The notes below the pieces were generated by a model. That model was given only the letters and a program-made list of their open reading frames with translations, was not told where the DNA came from and did not search any database. Of a DNA stretch of 64,000 nt, positions 27,923 through 36,696 are shown piece by piece. The stretch is taken from NCBI RefSeq assembly GCF_019857225.1, contig NZ_JAFJSY010000004.1:1-64000 (forward strand), written 5' to 3'. This DNA comes from Streptomyces plumbidurans. GTDB taxonomy: Bacteria > Actinomycetota > Actinomycetes > Streptomycetales > Streptomycetaceae. The position numbers and the translations under genes are program-made. Every line of letters begins with the position of its first letter. Position 1 is the first letter of the stretch.

Positions 27923-29266
27923 CTAATCGAGCGGCGCCGTCCGCTGCCACGGGTGCAGCTTCTCGATCTGCTCGGCCACCTCCAGCAGCATCGCCTCCGA
28001 GCCCGGGCGGCCCACCAGCTGGACGGCGGTCGGGGCGCCGGAGGGCAGGGAGCCGAACGGCACGGCCATCGCCGGCCAGCCCGTGAGGTTCCACGGCGGG
28101 GTCATGGGCGAGTAGTTGGTGTTGGCGAGGAGGTTCGGCAGCCAGCCCCGCTCGTGCCAGGCCACCGACTTGGGGGAGCGCCGGGCCAGCGCGGGGGTGA
28201 GCAGGACGTCGTACTCGGCGAAGAACGGCTCCATGCGGCGGCGCAGCCTGTCCCTGCTGTCGCTGGTGCGCACCCTGCCCACGAACCGGCGCCCCACGGC
28301 GGCGTGCACCCGGGTGCGCCGGGCCAGCAGGCGCGGGTCCAGGTCCTTGGCGTCGACCGCTGTGCCCGCCGTCCAGTGGGTGAGCGACGTCGTGCTCAGC
28401 GACATCGGGTAGGGCGGGTCGGCGCGGCGGACCTGGTGCCCGGCCTTGATCAGGACGCCGGCCGCGTCCCGGGCGGCGACCGCGTACGGCCTGCTGATCG
28501 TGACGCCGAACAGGGGGCTGCGCACCGACACGGCGATCCTGAGCATGCCCGGCTCGTGCGGTGCGGGCGCCGCGGAGTCGGCGAGGACGGAGAGCATCAG
28601 ACGTGCGTCCTCGACCGTCGTGGCGAGCGGGCCGTTCTCGGCCATGCCGAACCAGTCGCCCTCGCCGATGCCCGCGGGGACGACCCCTTGGCCCGGCTTG
28701 ATGGTGACCAGGCCGCAGTTGGCGGCCGGTATCCGCAGTGAGCCCATGCCGTCGTTGCCGAGAGCGATCGGTACCAGGCCCGCGGCGACCGCGGCCGCGC
28801 TGCCGCCCGAGGAGCCGCCCGCGGTGCGGCTCGGGTCCCAGGGGTTGCGGGCGGTGCCGTGCACGCCCTCGGTGGTGCCGAAGACGCACAGTTCGGGCAC
28901 GTTCGTCAGGCCCACGACCACCGCGCCCGCCGCCCGCAGCCGCGCGACCGTGACATGGTCCTCGGCGGCGGGCGTGTCCGGTGTCGCCGCCGAACCGCAG
29001 CGGCTGGACTCGCCGCGCACCGCCAGGTTGTCCTTGACGGCCACCGGTACTCCGGCCAGCGGCAGTTCGGCCAGATCCGCGCGATCGGCCACCTCGTCGG
29101 CCTCGGCCGGCGCCGCCGCGGCCCGCACCGTGCGGAACGCCCCGACCCGTCCGTCGAGCCGCTCGATCCGGTCGAGGTGCTCGGCCACCACCTCACGGGG
29201 GGTGGCTCGTTTCTCGCGTACGGCGGCGGCGATCTCGGCGGCGGTCCGGCCGATCCAGCTGGTCAC
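27923..29266 (-). CDS. Amidase-signature family hydrolase
   Basis: This 447-residue enzyme of the amidase signature family hydrolyses amide bonds with a Ser-cisSer-Lys triad. The Lys is in AGVPVAVKDNLAV, the glycine/serine-rich core is RTAGGSSGGSAAAVAAG, and the nucleophile region reads GNDGMGSLRIPAANCGL, where the usual D-x-G-G-S-I-R has Met for one Gly. The C-terminal NLTGWPAMAVPFG is typical. The GTG at 29266 follows GAGGAG. Its 5' flank is shared with the divergent secreted fucosidase. GatA is unlikely because no gatB/C partners are nearby. Confidence 0.88.
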   Translation of the reverse strand: MTSWIGRTAAEIAAAVREKRATPREVVAEHLDRIERLDGRVGAFRTVRAAAAPAEADEVADRADLAELPLAGVPVAVKDNLAVRGESSRCGSAATPDTPAAEDHVTVARLRAAGAVVVGLTNVPELCVFGTTEGVHGTARNPWDPSRTAGGSSGGSAAAVAAGLVPIALGNDGMGSLRIPAANCGLVTIKPGQGVVPAGIGEGDWFGMAENGPLATTVEDARLMLSVLADSAAPAPHEPGMLRIAVSVRSPLFGVTISRPYAVAARDAAGVLIKAGHQVRRADPPYPMSLSTTSLTHWTAGTAVDAKDLDPRLLARRTRVHAAVGRRFVGRVRTSDSRDRLRRRMEPFFAEYDVLLTPALARRSPKSVAWHERGWLPNLLANTNYSPMTPPWNLTGWPAMAVPFGSLPSGAPTAVQLVGRPGSEAMLLEVAEQIEKLHPWQRTAPLD

Positions 29267-29489
29267 GGGGGCTCCTCGGAGTGCGGTGAGCGAAACTACT
29301 CGTGAGTATGGGAGCACTCTGCCGGGCCGCGGCCCCGGCGTCGAGAGCCTCGGCTCTTGGACATTCGGGCGGATCTTCTTGGACTTTTCACCGCGCGGTC
29401 GTGAGTCACCCGCCGCTGACCTGCACGTCATCCGATCAATGCGACAACCGCAGTGCGTTGACGCCTCATTGACAGGCTCCTGAGCTCGT

Positions 29490-29516
29490 CCAATCATCAG
29501 ACATCCGATGAATTGG
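29490..29516 (+). promoter_or_regulatory. Operator-like dyad at the start of the GH29-GH20-GH29 operon
   Basis: CCAAT (29490-29494) and ATTGG (29512-29516) bracket CATC AGA CATCCGATG; the inner CATCCGATG (29502-29510) is a perfect odd palindrome. CATCCGAT also occurs at 29429-29436. TTGACA at 29469-29474 could be the -35, which would place this dyad over the -10 and transcription start. The form suits a GntR-type repressor. Confidence 0.45.
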
Positions 29517-29524
29517 AGCCGCTC

Positions 29525-31900
29525 ATGAGTCCGTATCCAAGACGTCAGGTCCTGGGTGCCGCGATGGCCGTCACCGCCTCCGCCACCCTCCCGCTCGGCG
29601 CCGCGACCGAGGCCGGCGCCACCGAGCGCGTGGACGAAGGGAGCGCCACCGTGGACGAACAGGGCGCCGCACGGCAGTGGGCACCCGTCCCGGACCCGGC
29701 CCCCGTCTCGCTCGACTCCCTCTACGACAACGACGGCTTCGACACCGCCTCCGCCCGCGGCGGCGACTTCGACGGCTCCGGCTACACGTTCCCGGGCGAG
29801 GAACTGCCCGCGGGCCGCGTCGAGGTGGACGGCATCGCCTTCGACTTCCCGGCCTCGACCGCGGGCGCCAAGAACAACGTCGTGGCCCTCGGCCAGCGCG
29901 TCGACCTGCCCAAGGGCCGCTATCTGTCGGCCGTCTTCCTGACCGCGGGCAGCTACGGCAGCGCCTCCGGCAGCGCCACCGTGCATTATTCGGACGGCTC
30001 GACCAGCACCGCCGGACTGAGCGGCGCCGACTGGTACGCGGCGGGCGGCCCGCTGTCGGCGCCGTACCGCTACACGCCGGACGGCAGCAAGGACGAGCAC
30101 AGCGTCGGGATCGGTACGTCGGAGGTGTGGACCGACCCGCAGCGCGAGGCCGTCGCCATCACCCTGCCGGTGACCAACCCCGCCGAGGCGAACAAGACGT
30201 CCTTGCACATCTTCGCGCTGTCCCTCCAACCCGTGGCCCAGGGACGGGCGTTGGCCCTGCGTGACACCCACTCCACCAGTTCCCTGCTGGAACCCGGCGG
30301 CGCCCAGAGCGTCGAGGCCACCGTCGTCAACGCCGGCACCGTCGCGATCCTGGCCGGTGACGACGTGACCGTACGCGTCGACGTCCCCGGCGCCCGCACC
30401 GTCCGACCCGCCCGCATACGCCGGCTCGACCCCGGCGAACAGGCACGCGTGCACGTCGGCATCCGCAACCGCGCGGGCACCGCCCCCGGCACACAGCAGG
30501 ACGGCTCGGTGACCGTCCGCGGACGAGGCGCCCAAGCGGCCACCGGCACAAGCAGGTTGACCCTGGGCACGGCCGACTACCAGCCCACCGAGGCGTCCTT
30601 GTCGGGCCACCGGGCGCCGTACTGGTTCAACGCCGCCAAGTTCGGGATCTTCATCCACTGGGGCGTGTACTCGGTGCCCGCGTGGGCGCCGGTCGGCGTG
30701 CAGTACGCCGAGTGGTACTGGGACCAGATGCAGGACCCGAACAACCCCACCTACGCCTACCACCGGGACACCTACGGCACGGACTTCGCCTACGACGACT
30801 TCATCCCCCGCTTCACCGCCGAGAAGTTCGACCCGCGCGCATGGGTGGAACTGTTCCGGGACGCAGGCGCGCAGTACCACGTGCTGACCTCCAAGCACCA
30901 CGAGGGCTTCGCCCTGTGGGACACCAAGGTCTCCGACCGCAACGCGGTGAAGCTCGGCCCCAAGCGGGACCTGGTCAAGGAACTGTTCGCCGCCTCCCGG
31001 CGGTTCACCCCCGAACTCCACCGCGGCCTCTACTTCTCGATGCCCGAGTGGTTCAACCCGGACAGCCCCTGGATGGGCCACGCCCCGCGCAATCCGTACA
31101 CCCTGGAACCGGTCCCGTACACCGGATACACCGCGGGCAAGGACTTCGTGAAGGACTACCAGGCCCCGCAGATGCTGGAGTTGATCCACGGCTACGACCC
31201 GGAGATCATCTGGTGCGACATCGGCGGCGAGAACGACAGCCTCCATGTCCTCGCCGAGTACTTCAACCACGCCAAGAACCGGGCCCGTCCGATCGAGGTC
31301 GCGGTAGACGACCGCTCCGGCATCTCCTTCCACGACTTCACGACCCCCGAGTACACGACGTACGAGAACACGGTCGTCGCCAAGTGGGAGGCCAGCCGCG
31401 GACTCGACCCGCGCAGCTACGGCTACAACCGGGCCACCCCGGACGAGGCCTACATGACGGCCGAGGAGGTCGTGCACAGTCTCGTCGACATCGTCTCCAA
31501 GAACGGCAACTTCCTGCTCGACATCGGCCCGCGCGCCGACGGCACCATCCCCGACATCATGCAGACCCGGCTGCGCGAGACCGGCGCCTGGCTCGCGGTC
31601 AACGGCGAGGCGATCTACGACACGACGTACTGGTCGCGCATGGCGCAGCTCGGCGACGACCTGCGCTTCACGGTCCGCCCCGACGAGGCCTTCTACATCC
31701 ACTCCCTGACGAAGCCGGGCGCGAAGCTCACGGTCGCGGCGCCCGTGCCCGTCCGCTCCGGAGACAGGGTGACGATGCTCGGCCACGACCGTCCCCTGAC
31801 CTGGACCGTGCGCAACGGAGCGCTGGTGATCGACGTACCCGAGTCGGCCCGCAGAGCGGGACAGCACGTGTGGGTGTTCAAGGTGGAGTGGCATGGCTGA
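29525..31900 (+). CDS. Secreted GH29 alpha-L-fucosidase with N-terminal accessory domains
   Basis: This 791-residue exported retaining alpha-L-fucosidase has a twin-arginine-type signal (PRRQVLGAAMAV). Residues about 55-225 form a beta-rich carbohydrate-binding-like domain (LYDNDGFDTAS...GYTFPGEELP), then an Ig/NEW3-like domain. The GH29 barrel starts near FNAAKFGIFIHWGVYSVPAWA (about residue 365), with TSKHHEGFALWD and nucleophile Asp565 in IIWCDIGGE, and a C-terminal beta domain. The barrel looks like the broad GH29-A type. The ATG at 29525 follows GGAG. It overlaps the next gene by 8 bases, forming an operon with GH20 and a second GH29. Confidence 0.93.
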   Translation: MSPYPRRQVLGAAMAVTASATLPLGAATEAGATERVDEGSATVDEQGAARQWAPVPDPAPVSLDSLYDNDGFDTASARGGDFDGSGYTFPGEELPAGRVEVDGIAFDFPASTAGAKNNVVALGQRVDLPKGRYLSAVFLTAGSYGSASGSATVHYSDGSTSTAGLSGADWYAAGGPLSAPYRYTPDGSKDEHSVGIGTSEVWTDPQREAVAITLPVTNPAEANKTSLHIFALSLQPVAQGRALALRDTHSTSSLLEPGGAQSVEATVVNAGTVAILAGDDVTVRVDVPGARTVRPARIRRLDPGEQARVHVGIRNRAGTAPGTQQDGSVTVRGRGAQAATGTSRLTLGTADYQPTEASLSGHRAPYWFNAAKFGIFIHWGVYSVPAWAPVGVQYAEWYWDQMQDPNNPTYAYHRDTYGTDFAYDDFIPRFTAEKFDPRAWVELFRDAGAQYHVLTSKHHEGFALWDTKVSDRNAVKLGPKRDLVKELFAASRRFTPELHRGLYFSMPEWFNPDSPWMGHAPRNPYTLEPVPYTGYTAGKDFVKDYQAPQMLELIHGYDPEIIWCDIGGENDSLHVLAEYFNHAKNRARPIEVAVDDRSGISFHDFTTPEYTTYENTVVAKWEASRGLDPRSYGYNRATPDEAYMTAEEVVHSLVDIVSKNGNFLLDIGPRADGTIPDIMQTRLRETGAWLAVNGEAIYDTTYWSRMAQLGDDLRFTVRPDEAFYIHSLTKPGAKLTVAAPVPVRSGDRVTMLGHDRPLTWTVRNGALVIDVPESARRAGQHVWVFKVEWHG

Positions 31901-33737
31901 GCGGAGAAGGAGACTGCTGCGGCTGCCGGGTGTCACGGCCGCGCTGGCACTGCTTCTGGCGCCGGTCCCGGCCATCGCGCAGGAGCAGCACAAGGCGCCG
32001 GTCACGCTGCCCGCGCTGACCAACTGGACGGCGGAGTCGGGCAGTTACCAGTACGGCCGAAGTGCCAGGCTGGTGGCGGACAGCCCGGCCGAGCGGCGGG
32101 TGGCCGACACCCTTGCCGACGATCTGCGGGCGGCCGGGCACGGCACCGTCCCCGTCGTCCGCGGCGGAGCACGCACCGGCGACATCGTCATCGACGTCCG
32201 CTCCTCGCGCGGCACCCTGGGCGCCGAGGGATATGAACTCCGCGCCGGAAAGCGGCTGTCGGTGACCGGAGCCACCGAGACCGGCGCTTTCTACGGCACC
32301 CGCACCGTCCTGCAACTCCTCGCCCAGGGCGACCGCATCCCCGCCGGGCGGACCGTCGACACACCGAACTACAGGGAGCGGGGCGTGGGCGTGTGCGCCT
32401 GCTACATCCACATCACCATGCCCTGGCTGGAGAACCTCGTCCGCGAGATGGCGTACCACAAGCTCAACCAGCTGAGCCTGGAGCTGAAGGTGAAGAGCGA
32501 CGCCCATCCCGAGGCCAACACCTGGGGCTACTACACCAAGGACGAGATCCGCCGGCTGGTCGCACTCGGCGAGCGGTACCACGTCGAGATCATCCCCGAG
32601 ATCAACTCCCCGGGCCACATGGACCCGTGGATCGAGAACCGCCCGGACCTCCAGCTGACCGACACCGACGGCACCAAGCAGGCGGCCCGGCTCGACGTCA
32701 CCCGGCAGGCGGCCTTCGACTACTACACGAGCCTGATGGACGAATACGCCCAGGTCTTCACCGCCAAGTCCTGGCACATGGGCGCCGACGAGTACATGCT
32801 CGGCTCCGACTACTCCAAGTACCCGCAGATGCTGCGCTACGCCCAGCAGAAGTACGGCCCGAACGCCACCCCGCAGGACGCGTACGTCGACTTCATCAAC
32901 CGCGTCCAGGCCTACGCCGCGAGCAAGGGCAAGCGGCTGCGCATCTGGAACGACGGCCTGACCGGCGCCAACACCGTGCCGGTGGCCGCCGGGACAACGG
33001 TCGAACACTGGCTGAACGTGGCCGTGAAACCGAGCCGACTGATCGCGCGGGGCTACCGGGTGGAGAACGCCGCCTACTCGCTCTACCTCGTGCGCGGCGG
33101 CTTCCACAGCGACACCGCGTCCCTGTACGACCAGAGCTGGGACCCGCGCAGCTTCGAGGGCGAGAAACTGGCGTCCAGCGAGGGCGTCACCGGCGCGAAG
33201 ATCAGCCTGTGGCCCGACAACGGCCGGGGCGAGACGGAGAACGAGGTCGCCGTCGAACTGTGGCCCGCCCTGCGGCACATCGCGCAGACGACCTGGGGCG
33301 ACGCACACCCCGACGTCACCTACGACGCGTTCACCGCGCGCGGCACGACGGTCGGGCACGCCCCCGGCAGGCGTGACCTGACGCGGCTGCCGGGGGCGGA
33401 CGGCACCTACACCTTCCGTACGGCAGGCGTCTCCTTCCAGGCCGCCGTCACCCGCACCGCCGACGGCTACGCGAGCATCCGGACCGCCGACGGCTGCATG
33501 GAGATCAGCGGCGGCAAGCTCACGCTCAACACGCCCCTCCAGCCCGGCGTCGAGGCGACGCGGAAGAGCTGCGACCCTGCCGACACCCTGCAGCGCTGGC
33601 AGCTCACGCGTACCGCCCGGGGATATGAACTCGTGAACGCCATCACGCAGATGCCGCTGGTCGTCGACGACGGCCGGCTCGTGCAGGAGCCGCCGGACCA
33701 GCACACCCCAGCCGTCTGGCACCTCACCAGCCACTGA
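31893..33737 (+). CDS. Secreted GH20 glycosidase, lacto-N-biosidase-like
   Basis: This 614-residue exported family-20 enzyme has a signal peptide of about 30 residues, a GH20b-type N-terminal domain (residues 40-155) and a catalytic barrel with substrate-assisted pair Asp299-Glu300 in SWHMGADEYM (H-x-G-x-D-E). Barrel segments ARK-like RGVGVCACYIHITMPWLENLVREMAYHKLN and EIIPEINSPGHMDPWI look closer to lacto-N-biosidases than to ordinary hexosaminidases. The last 110 residues resemble a beta-trefoil lectin. Streptomyces sp. 142 is known to secrete both a lacto-N-biosidase and an alpha-1,3/4-fucosidase, which matches the flanking GH29 genes. A plain beta-N-acetylhexosaminidase is the alternative. 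Confidence 0.87.
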   Translation: MAERRRRLLRLPGVTAALALLLAPVPAIAQEQHKAPVTLPALTNWTAESGSYQYGRSARLVADSPAERRVADTLADDLRAAGHGTVPVVRGGARTGDIVIDVRSSRGTLGAEGYELRAGKRLSVTGATETGAFYGTRTVLQLLAQGDRIPAGRTVDTPNYRERGVGVCACYIHITMPWLENLVREMAYHKLNQLSLELKVKSDAHPEANTWGYYTKDEIRRLVALGERYHVEIIPEINSPGHMDPWIENRPDLQLTDTDGTKQAARLDVTRQAAFDYYTSLMDEYAQVFTAKSWHMGADEYMLGSDYSKYPQMLRYAQQKYGPNATPQDAYVDFINRVQAYAASKGKRLRIWNDGLTGANTVPVAAGTTVEHWLNVAVKPSRLIARGYRVENAAYSLYLVRGGFHSDTASLYDQSWDPRSFEGEKLASSEGVTGAKISLWPDNGRGETENEVAVELWPALRHIAQTTWGDAHPDVTYDAFTARGTTVGHAPGRRDLTRLPGADGTYTFRTAGVSFQAAVTRTADGYASIRTADGCMEISGGKLTLNTPLQPGVEATRKSCDPADTLQRWQLTRTARGYELVNAITQMPLVVDDGRLVQEPPDQHTPAVWHLTSH

Positions 33738-33790
33738 ACACCATTGAACGCCACAGAACACCGATGAACTTCGATGAACTTCGATGAGCC
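33731..33790 (+). repeat. Six 10-bp degenerate tandem units
   Basis: Across the GH20 stop and the following gap the sequence runs in register: CCACTGAACA, CCATTGAACG, CCACAGAACA, CCGATGAACT, TCGATGAACT, TCGATGAGCC. The common form is CC(A/G)nTGAACn. It ends just before the next gene's ribosome binding site. Confidence 0.7.
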
Positions 33791-33807
33791 CCGAGGAGTC
33801 CGCTCAC

Positions 33808-35349
33808 ATGGCCCTCTCAAGACGCCTCTTCGTCACCTCGGCCGCCGCGCTCGCCGCCACCGGCCTGCCCGCGCTGCCCGCCGAGGCGGCACCGCGCTCG
33901 GCCGCATCCCGCTACCGCATCCCCGTCGGCCCCGACGACACCCCGGACGACCTGGTCCGCAAGGCATCCCAAGTCCGGCCCACCGAACGGCAGACGGCCT
34001 GGCAGGCCCTCGAACGGACCGCGTTCCTGCACTTCGGCGTGAACACCTTCACCGGTCTGGAGTGGGGCACCGGCGACGAGGACCCCGACGTCTTCCAGCC
34101 CACCCGCCTCGACACCGACCAGTGGGCCCGCGCCCTGCGCGACGGCGGCTTCCGGCTCGCCATCCTCACCGTCAAGCACCACGACGGCTTCGTCCTCTAC
34201 CCCTCCCGCTACACCAACCACACGGTCGCATCGAGCAGTTGGCAGAGCGGCCACGGCGACGTGCTGCGCTCCTTCGCCGGCTCCATGCGCCGCCACGGCA
34301 TCAAGGTCGGCGTCTACATCTCGCCCGCCGACGAGAACCAGTACCTGCACGGGGTGTACGCCAACGGCAGCGCCCGCACCGAGCGCACGATCCCGACCCC
34401 GGTCGAGGGCGACGACCGTACGCCCGGCCGAACCTTCACGCTCGAAGCGACCGACTACGGCGCCCACATGCTCAACACCCTGTACGAAGTGCTCACCGAG
34501 TACGGGCCCGTGGACGAGGTCTGGTTCGACGGGGCCCAGGGCCGCATCCCACCGGGCAAGGTCGAGGACTACGACTGGGACAGCTGGTACTCCCTGGTCC
34601 GCGCCCTCGCCCCCGACGCGGCGATCGCCGTCACCGGACCCGATCTGCGCTGGGTCGGCAACGAGGGCGGGCTGGCACGCGAGGACGAGTGGAGCGTCGT
34701 CCCGGTCAAGGAGAACCAGTACGGCCGCACCGACTGGGCACTGTCCTACGACACCCCCGACGAGGGCAGCCGCGCCGCGCTCGTCGAGGCGCAGCCCACG
34801 ACGGACTACCTGCAGTGGTGGCCCGCCGAGTGCGACGTGTCCATCCGCGACGGCTGGTTCTACCACGCCGACCAACTGCCCAAGAGCGTGGACGCGTTGA
34901 CGGAGATCTACTTCGGCTCCGTCGGCCGCAACTCGGTGCTGCTGCTCAACGTCCCGCCGGACACGGACGGCCGGCTGCACGACACGGACGTCACGCGGCT
35001 GCGCGAGTTCCGTGAGCGCATCGAGCACGAGCTGCCCGAGGACCTGGCACGCCGGGCACGGGTCACCGGCTCGTCCCGGGCGCGGACGGTCGATCTGGGC
35101 ACCGAGCGGGAGGTGGACCGCATCCGGCTGGCGGAGGACATCCGGCACGGCCAGCAGATCGAGAGCCTCGTGATCGAGGCGTACCGCGGCGGCGCCTGGA
35201 GGGAGGTGAGCCGCGCCGGGACGGTCGGCGCGAGCCGCATCCTGCTCCTGGCCGCGCCCGTCCGGGCCCGGCGGTGGCGTGTGCGGGTCACCGGGGCGCG
35301 GGGGGCCGTGCGGCTGAAGCGGTTCGCGTTGTACCGGTCGGCGGTCTGA
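33808..35349 (+). CDS. Secreted GH29 alpha-1,3/4-fucosidase-like (GH29-B type)
   Basis: This 513-residue exported fucosidase has a twin-arginine-type signal (SRRLFVTSAAAL). The barrel begins FLHFGVNTFTGLEWGTGDEDPDVFQPTRLD and has TVKHHDGFVLYPSRYTNHTVASS, GVYISPADENQY and nucleophile Asp241 in DEVWFDGAQ. This pattern is that of GH29 subfamily B, specific for alpha-1,3/1,4-fucose on branched (Lewis-type) galactosides. A C-terminal F5/8-like beta domain closes the protein. The ATG at 33808 follows GAGGAG. With the GH20 enzyme it could defucosylate and then cut type-1 chains outside the cell. Confidence 0.92.
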   Translation: MALSRRLFVTSAAALAATGLPALPAEAAPRSAASRYRIPVGPDDTPDDLVRKASQVRPTERQTAWQALERTAFLHFGVNTFTGLEWGTGDEDPDVFQPTRLDTDQWARALRDGGFRLAILTVKHHDGFVLYPSRYTNHTVASSSWQSGHGDVLRSFAGSMRRHGIKVGVYISPADENQYLHGVYANGSARTERTIPTPVEGDDRTPGRTFTLEATDYGAHMLNTLYEVLTEYGPVDEVWFDGAQGRIPPGKVEDYDWDSWYSLVRALAPDAAIAVTGPDLRWVGNEGGLAREDEWSVVPVKENQYGRTDWALSYDTPDEGSRAALVEAQPTTDYLQWWPAECDVSIRDGWFYHADQLPKSVDALTEIYFGSVGRNSVLLLNVPPDTDGRLHDTDVTRLREFRERIEHELPEDLARRARVTGSSRARTVDLGTEREVDRIRLAEDIRHGQQIESLVIEAYRGGAWREVSRAGTVGASRILLLAAPVRARRWRVRVTGARGAVRLKRFALYRSAV

Positions 35350-35463
35350 GGGGTACGAGGGGCCTGGCGCTCACCAGGCAATCACCAGGCGGTCGACGGA
35401 GGGGGCGGCGCTCCGGTGGCCGCCTGGCCGGAATGGGGACGCTCCCGGGCACGGCAGCGTTCC

Positions 35464-36072
35464 TCAATCGCGGGAGCGGCGGTGCCGGCGCACCCGCCAG
35501 ACGACCAGGGCCACGACGACCAGTGCGGCCGTGACGAGGGCGATGGTCCGGCCGACCACGCCCTCGACGCGTTCGTAGGCGGCCCCCGCGGCATAGCCGA
35601 TCAGAGCGTTGCCGACTCCCCAGATCAGGGCGCCCAGCGCGTTGTAGAGCAGGAAGCGGCGGTAGCGCATGCGCGAGGCGCCCGCGAGGGCCGGTACGAG
35701 GGAGCGGAAGAGGGCGACGAACCGGCCCAGGAAGACCGCGGCCGGACCTCGTCTGCGCAGCAGGGCGCGGGCCCTGTCCACCCGCTCGGCGCGCCGCCGC
35801 AGGGGGCGGCTGGCCATGAGCGGCGGTCCGAGGCGGCGGCCGAGCTCGTACCCGACGCTGTCCCCGGCGACGGCCGCGAGGACGACGGCGATCATCAGCC
35901 AGACCAGGTCGACGGTGCCCCGCCGGGCCAGGACGCCGCCGACGATCACCGCGGTCTCGCCCGGCAGCACGAACCCGAAGAACAGCGCGTCCTCGGCGAA
36001 CACCAGGGCCACGACCACCAGGTAGACCACGGGTCCGGACAGGCCGGCCAGCCAGTCGACGAGAGCGTGCAT
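35464..36072 (-). CDS. DedA-family membrane protein
   Basis: This 202-residue DedA/SNARE-associated (VTT) membrane protein is probably a lipid scramblase or flippase for undecaprenyl phosphate or phospholipids. It shows the family features EDALFFGFVLPGETAVIVGGVLA with the re-entrant Glu/Pro element, AGDSVGYELGRRLG, the F-L-G-R-F-V-x4-R-S-L-V-P-A-L-A-G motif, and a C-terminal membrane span followed by basic residues. The start at 36072 is 45 bases after the MaoC gene stop. GGGT-N14-GGGTAC inside the end of that gene (minus strand, about 36123-36146) could be a SigB-type promoter for it. Confidence 0.9.
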   Translation of the reverse strand: MHALVDWLAGLSGPVVYLVVVALVFAEDALFFGFVLPGETAVIVGGVLARRGTVDLVWLMIAVVLAAVAGDSVGYELGRRLGPPLMASRPLRRRAERVDRARALLRRRGPAAVFLGRFVALFRSLVPALAGASRMRYRRFLLYNALGALIWGVGNALIGYAAGAAYERVEGVVGRTIALVTAALVVVALVVWRVRRHRRSRD

Positions 36073-36117
36073 CCGCCGGCTCCCTTCTCCGCCCGTGCCG
36101 CCTGTGCGCTGTGCGGC

Positions 36118-36648
36118 TTACGGGTACCCGGCAGACGCGGATGACCCGGCGGCGTTCCGCAGCAGCAGGAAATTCACCGCGGTCATGGTCAGGACGGCCT
36201 CGCCGTGCTGGTTGAGGACCTCGATCCCGGTGTGGACGAGCCCGCGGTCCGGCCTGGACCGTGAGACACGGCTCTCGCGGACGGTCGTGCGCAGCGACAG
36301 GCTGTCGCCCGGCCGGACCGGCCGTACCCAGCGCAGTTCGTCGACGCCGGGGGAGGCCAGGCCGCCCACCTTGCTGATGTAGTGGTCGGCGTACATTCGC
36401 ATCATGACGGCGCAGGTGTGCCAGCCGCTGGCGATCAGGCCCTGGTAGGGGCCGTGCAGCGCGGTCTGCTGATCCGTGTGGATGCCCTGCGGGTCGAACT
36501 CGCGGGCGAAGCGGAGGATGTCCTCCTCCCTCATGGTGACGCTGCCGTAGACGTAGACCGCGCCCGGGACGTAGTCCTCGAAGTAGCGGTCCTCGATGGG
36601 GACGGCGAAGTCCGCGTCGCTGAGCGTGACGGTGATCGGGGGTGTCAT
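36118..36648 (-). CDS. MaoC-like hot-dog dehydratase
   Basis: This protein of about 176 residues has the hot-dog fold of MaoC/R-specific enoyl-CoA hydratases. EDRYFEDYVPGAVYVYGSVTMREEDILRFAREFDPQGIHTDQ includes the catalytic Asp-Pro-x-x-x-His element (DPQGIH), followed by IASGWHTCAVMMRM and DELRWVRPVRPGDSL. It should hydrate enoyl-CoA or a similar thioester. The ATG at 36648 is used; a GTG at 36657 is an alternative and neither has a clear ribosome binding site. Neighbouring genes give no pathway. Confidence 0.87.
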   Translation of the reverse strand: MTPPITVTLSDADFAVPIEDRYFEDYVPGAVYVYGSVTMREEDILRFAREFDPQGIHTDQQTALHGPYQGLIASGWHTCAVMMRMYADHYISKVGGLASPGVDELRWVRPVRPGDSLSLRTTVRESRVSRSRPDRGLVHTGIEVLNQHGEAVLTMTAVNFLLLRNAAGSSASAGYP

Positions 36649-36696
36649 TCGCGGCACGATAGCCGCCGGACGGGGCGGTTTCGTGACGCGGCCGGC

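Noticed and set aside
29267..32023. Upstream extension of the amidase frame to 1366 codons
   Set aside because: The extension runs antisense through the GH29 gene. The amidase-like sequence begins at the GTG at 29266, which has a good ribosome binding site.
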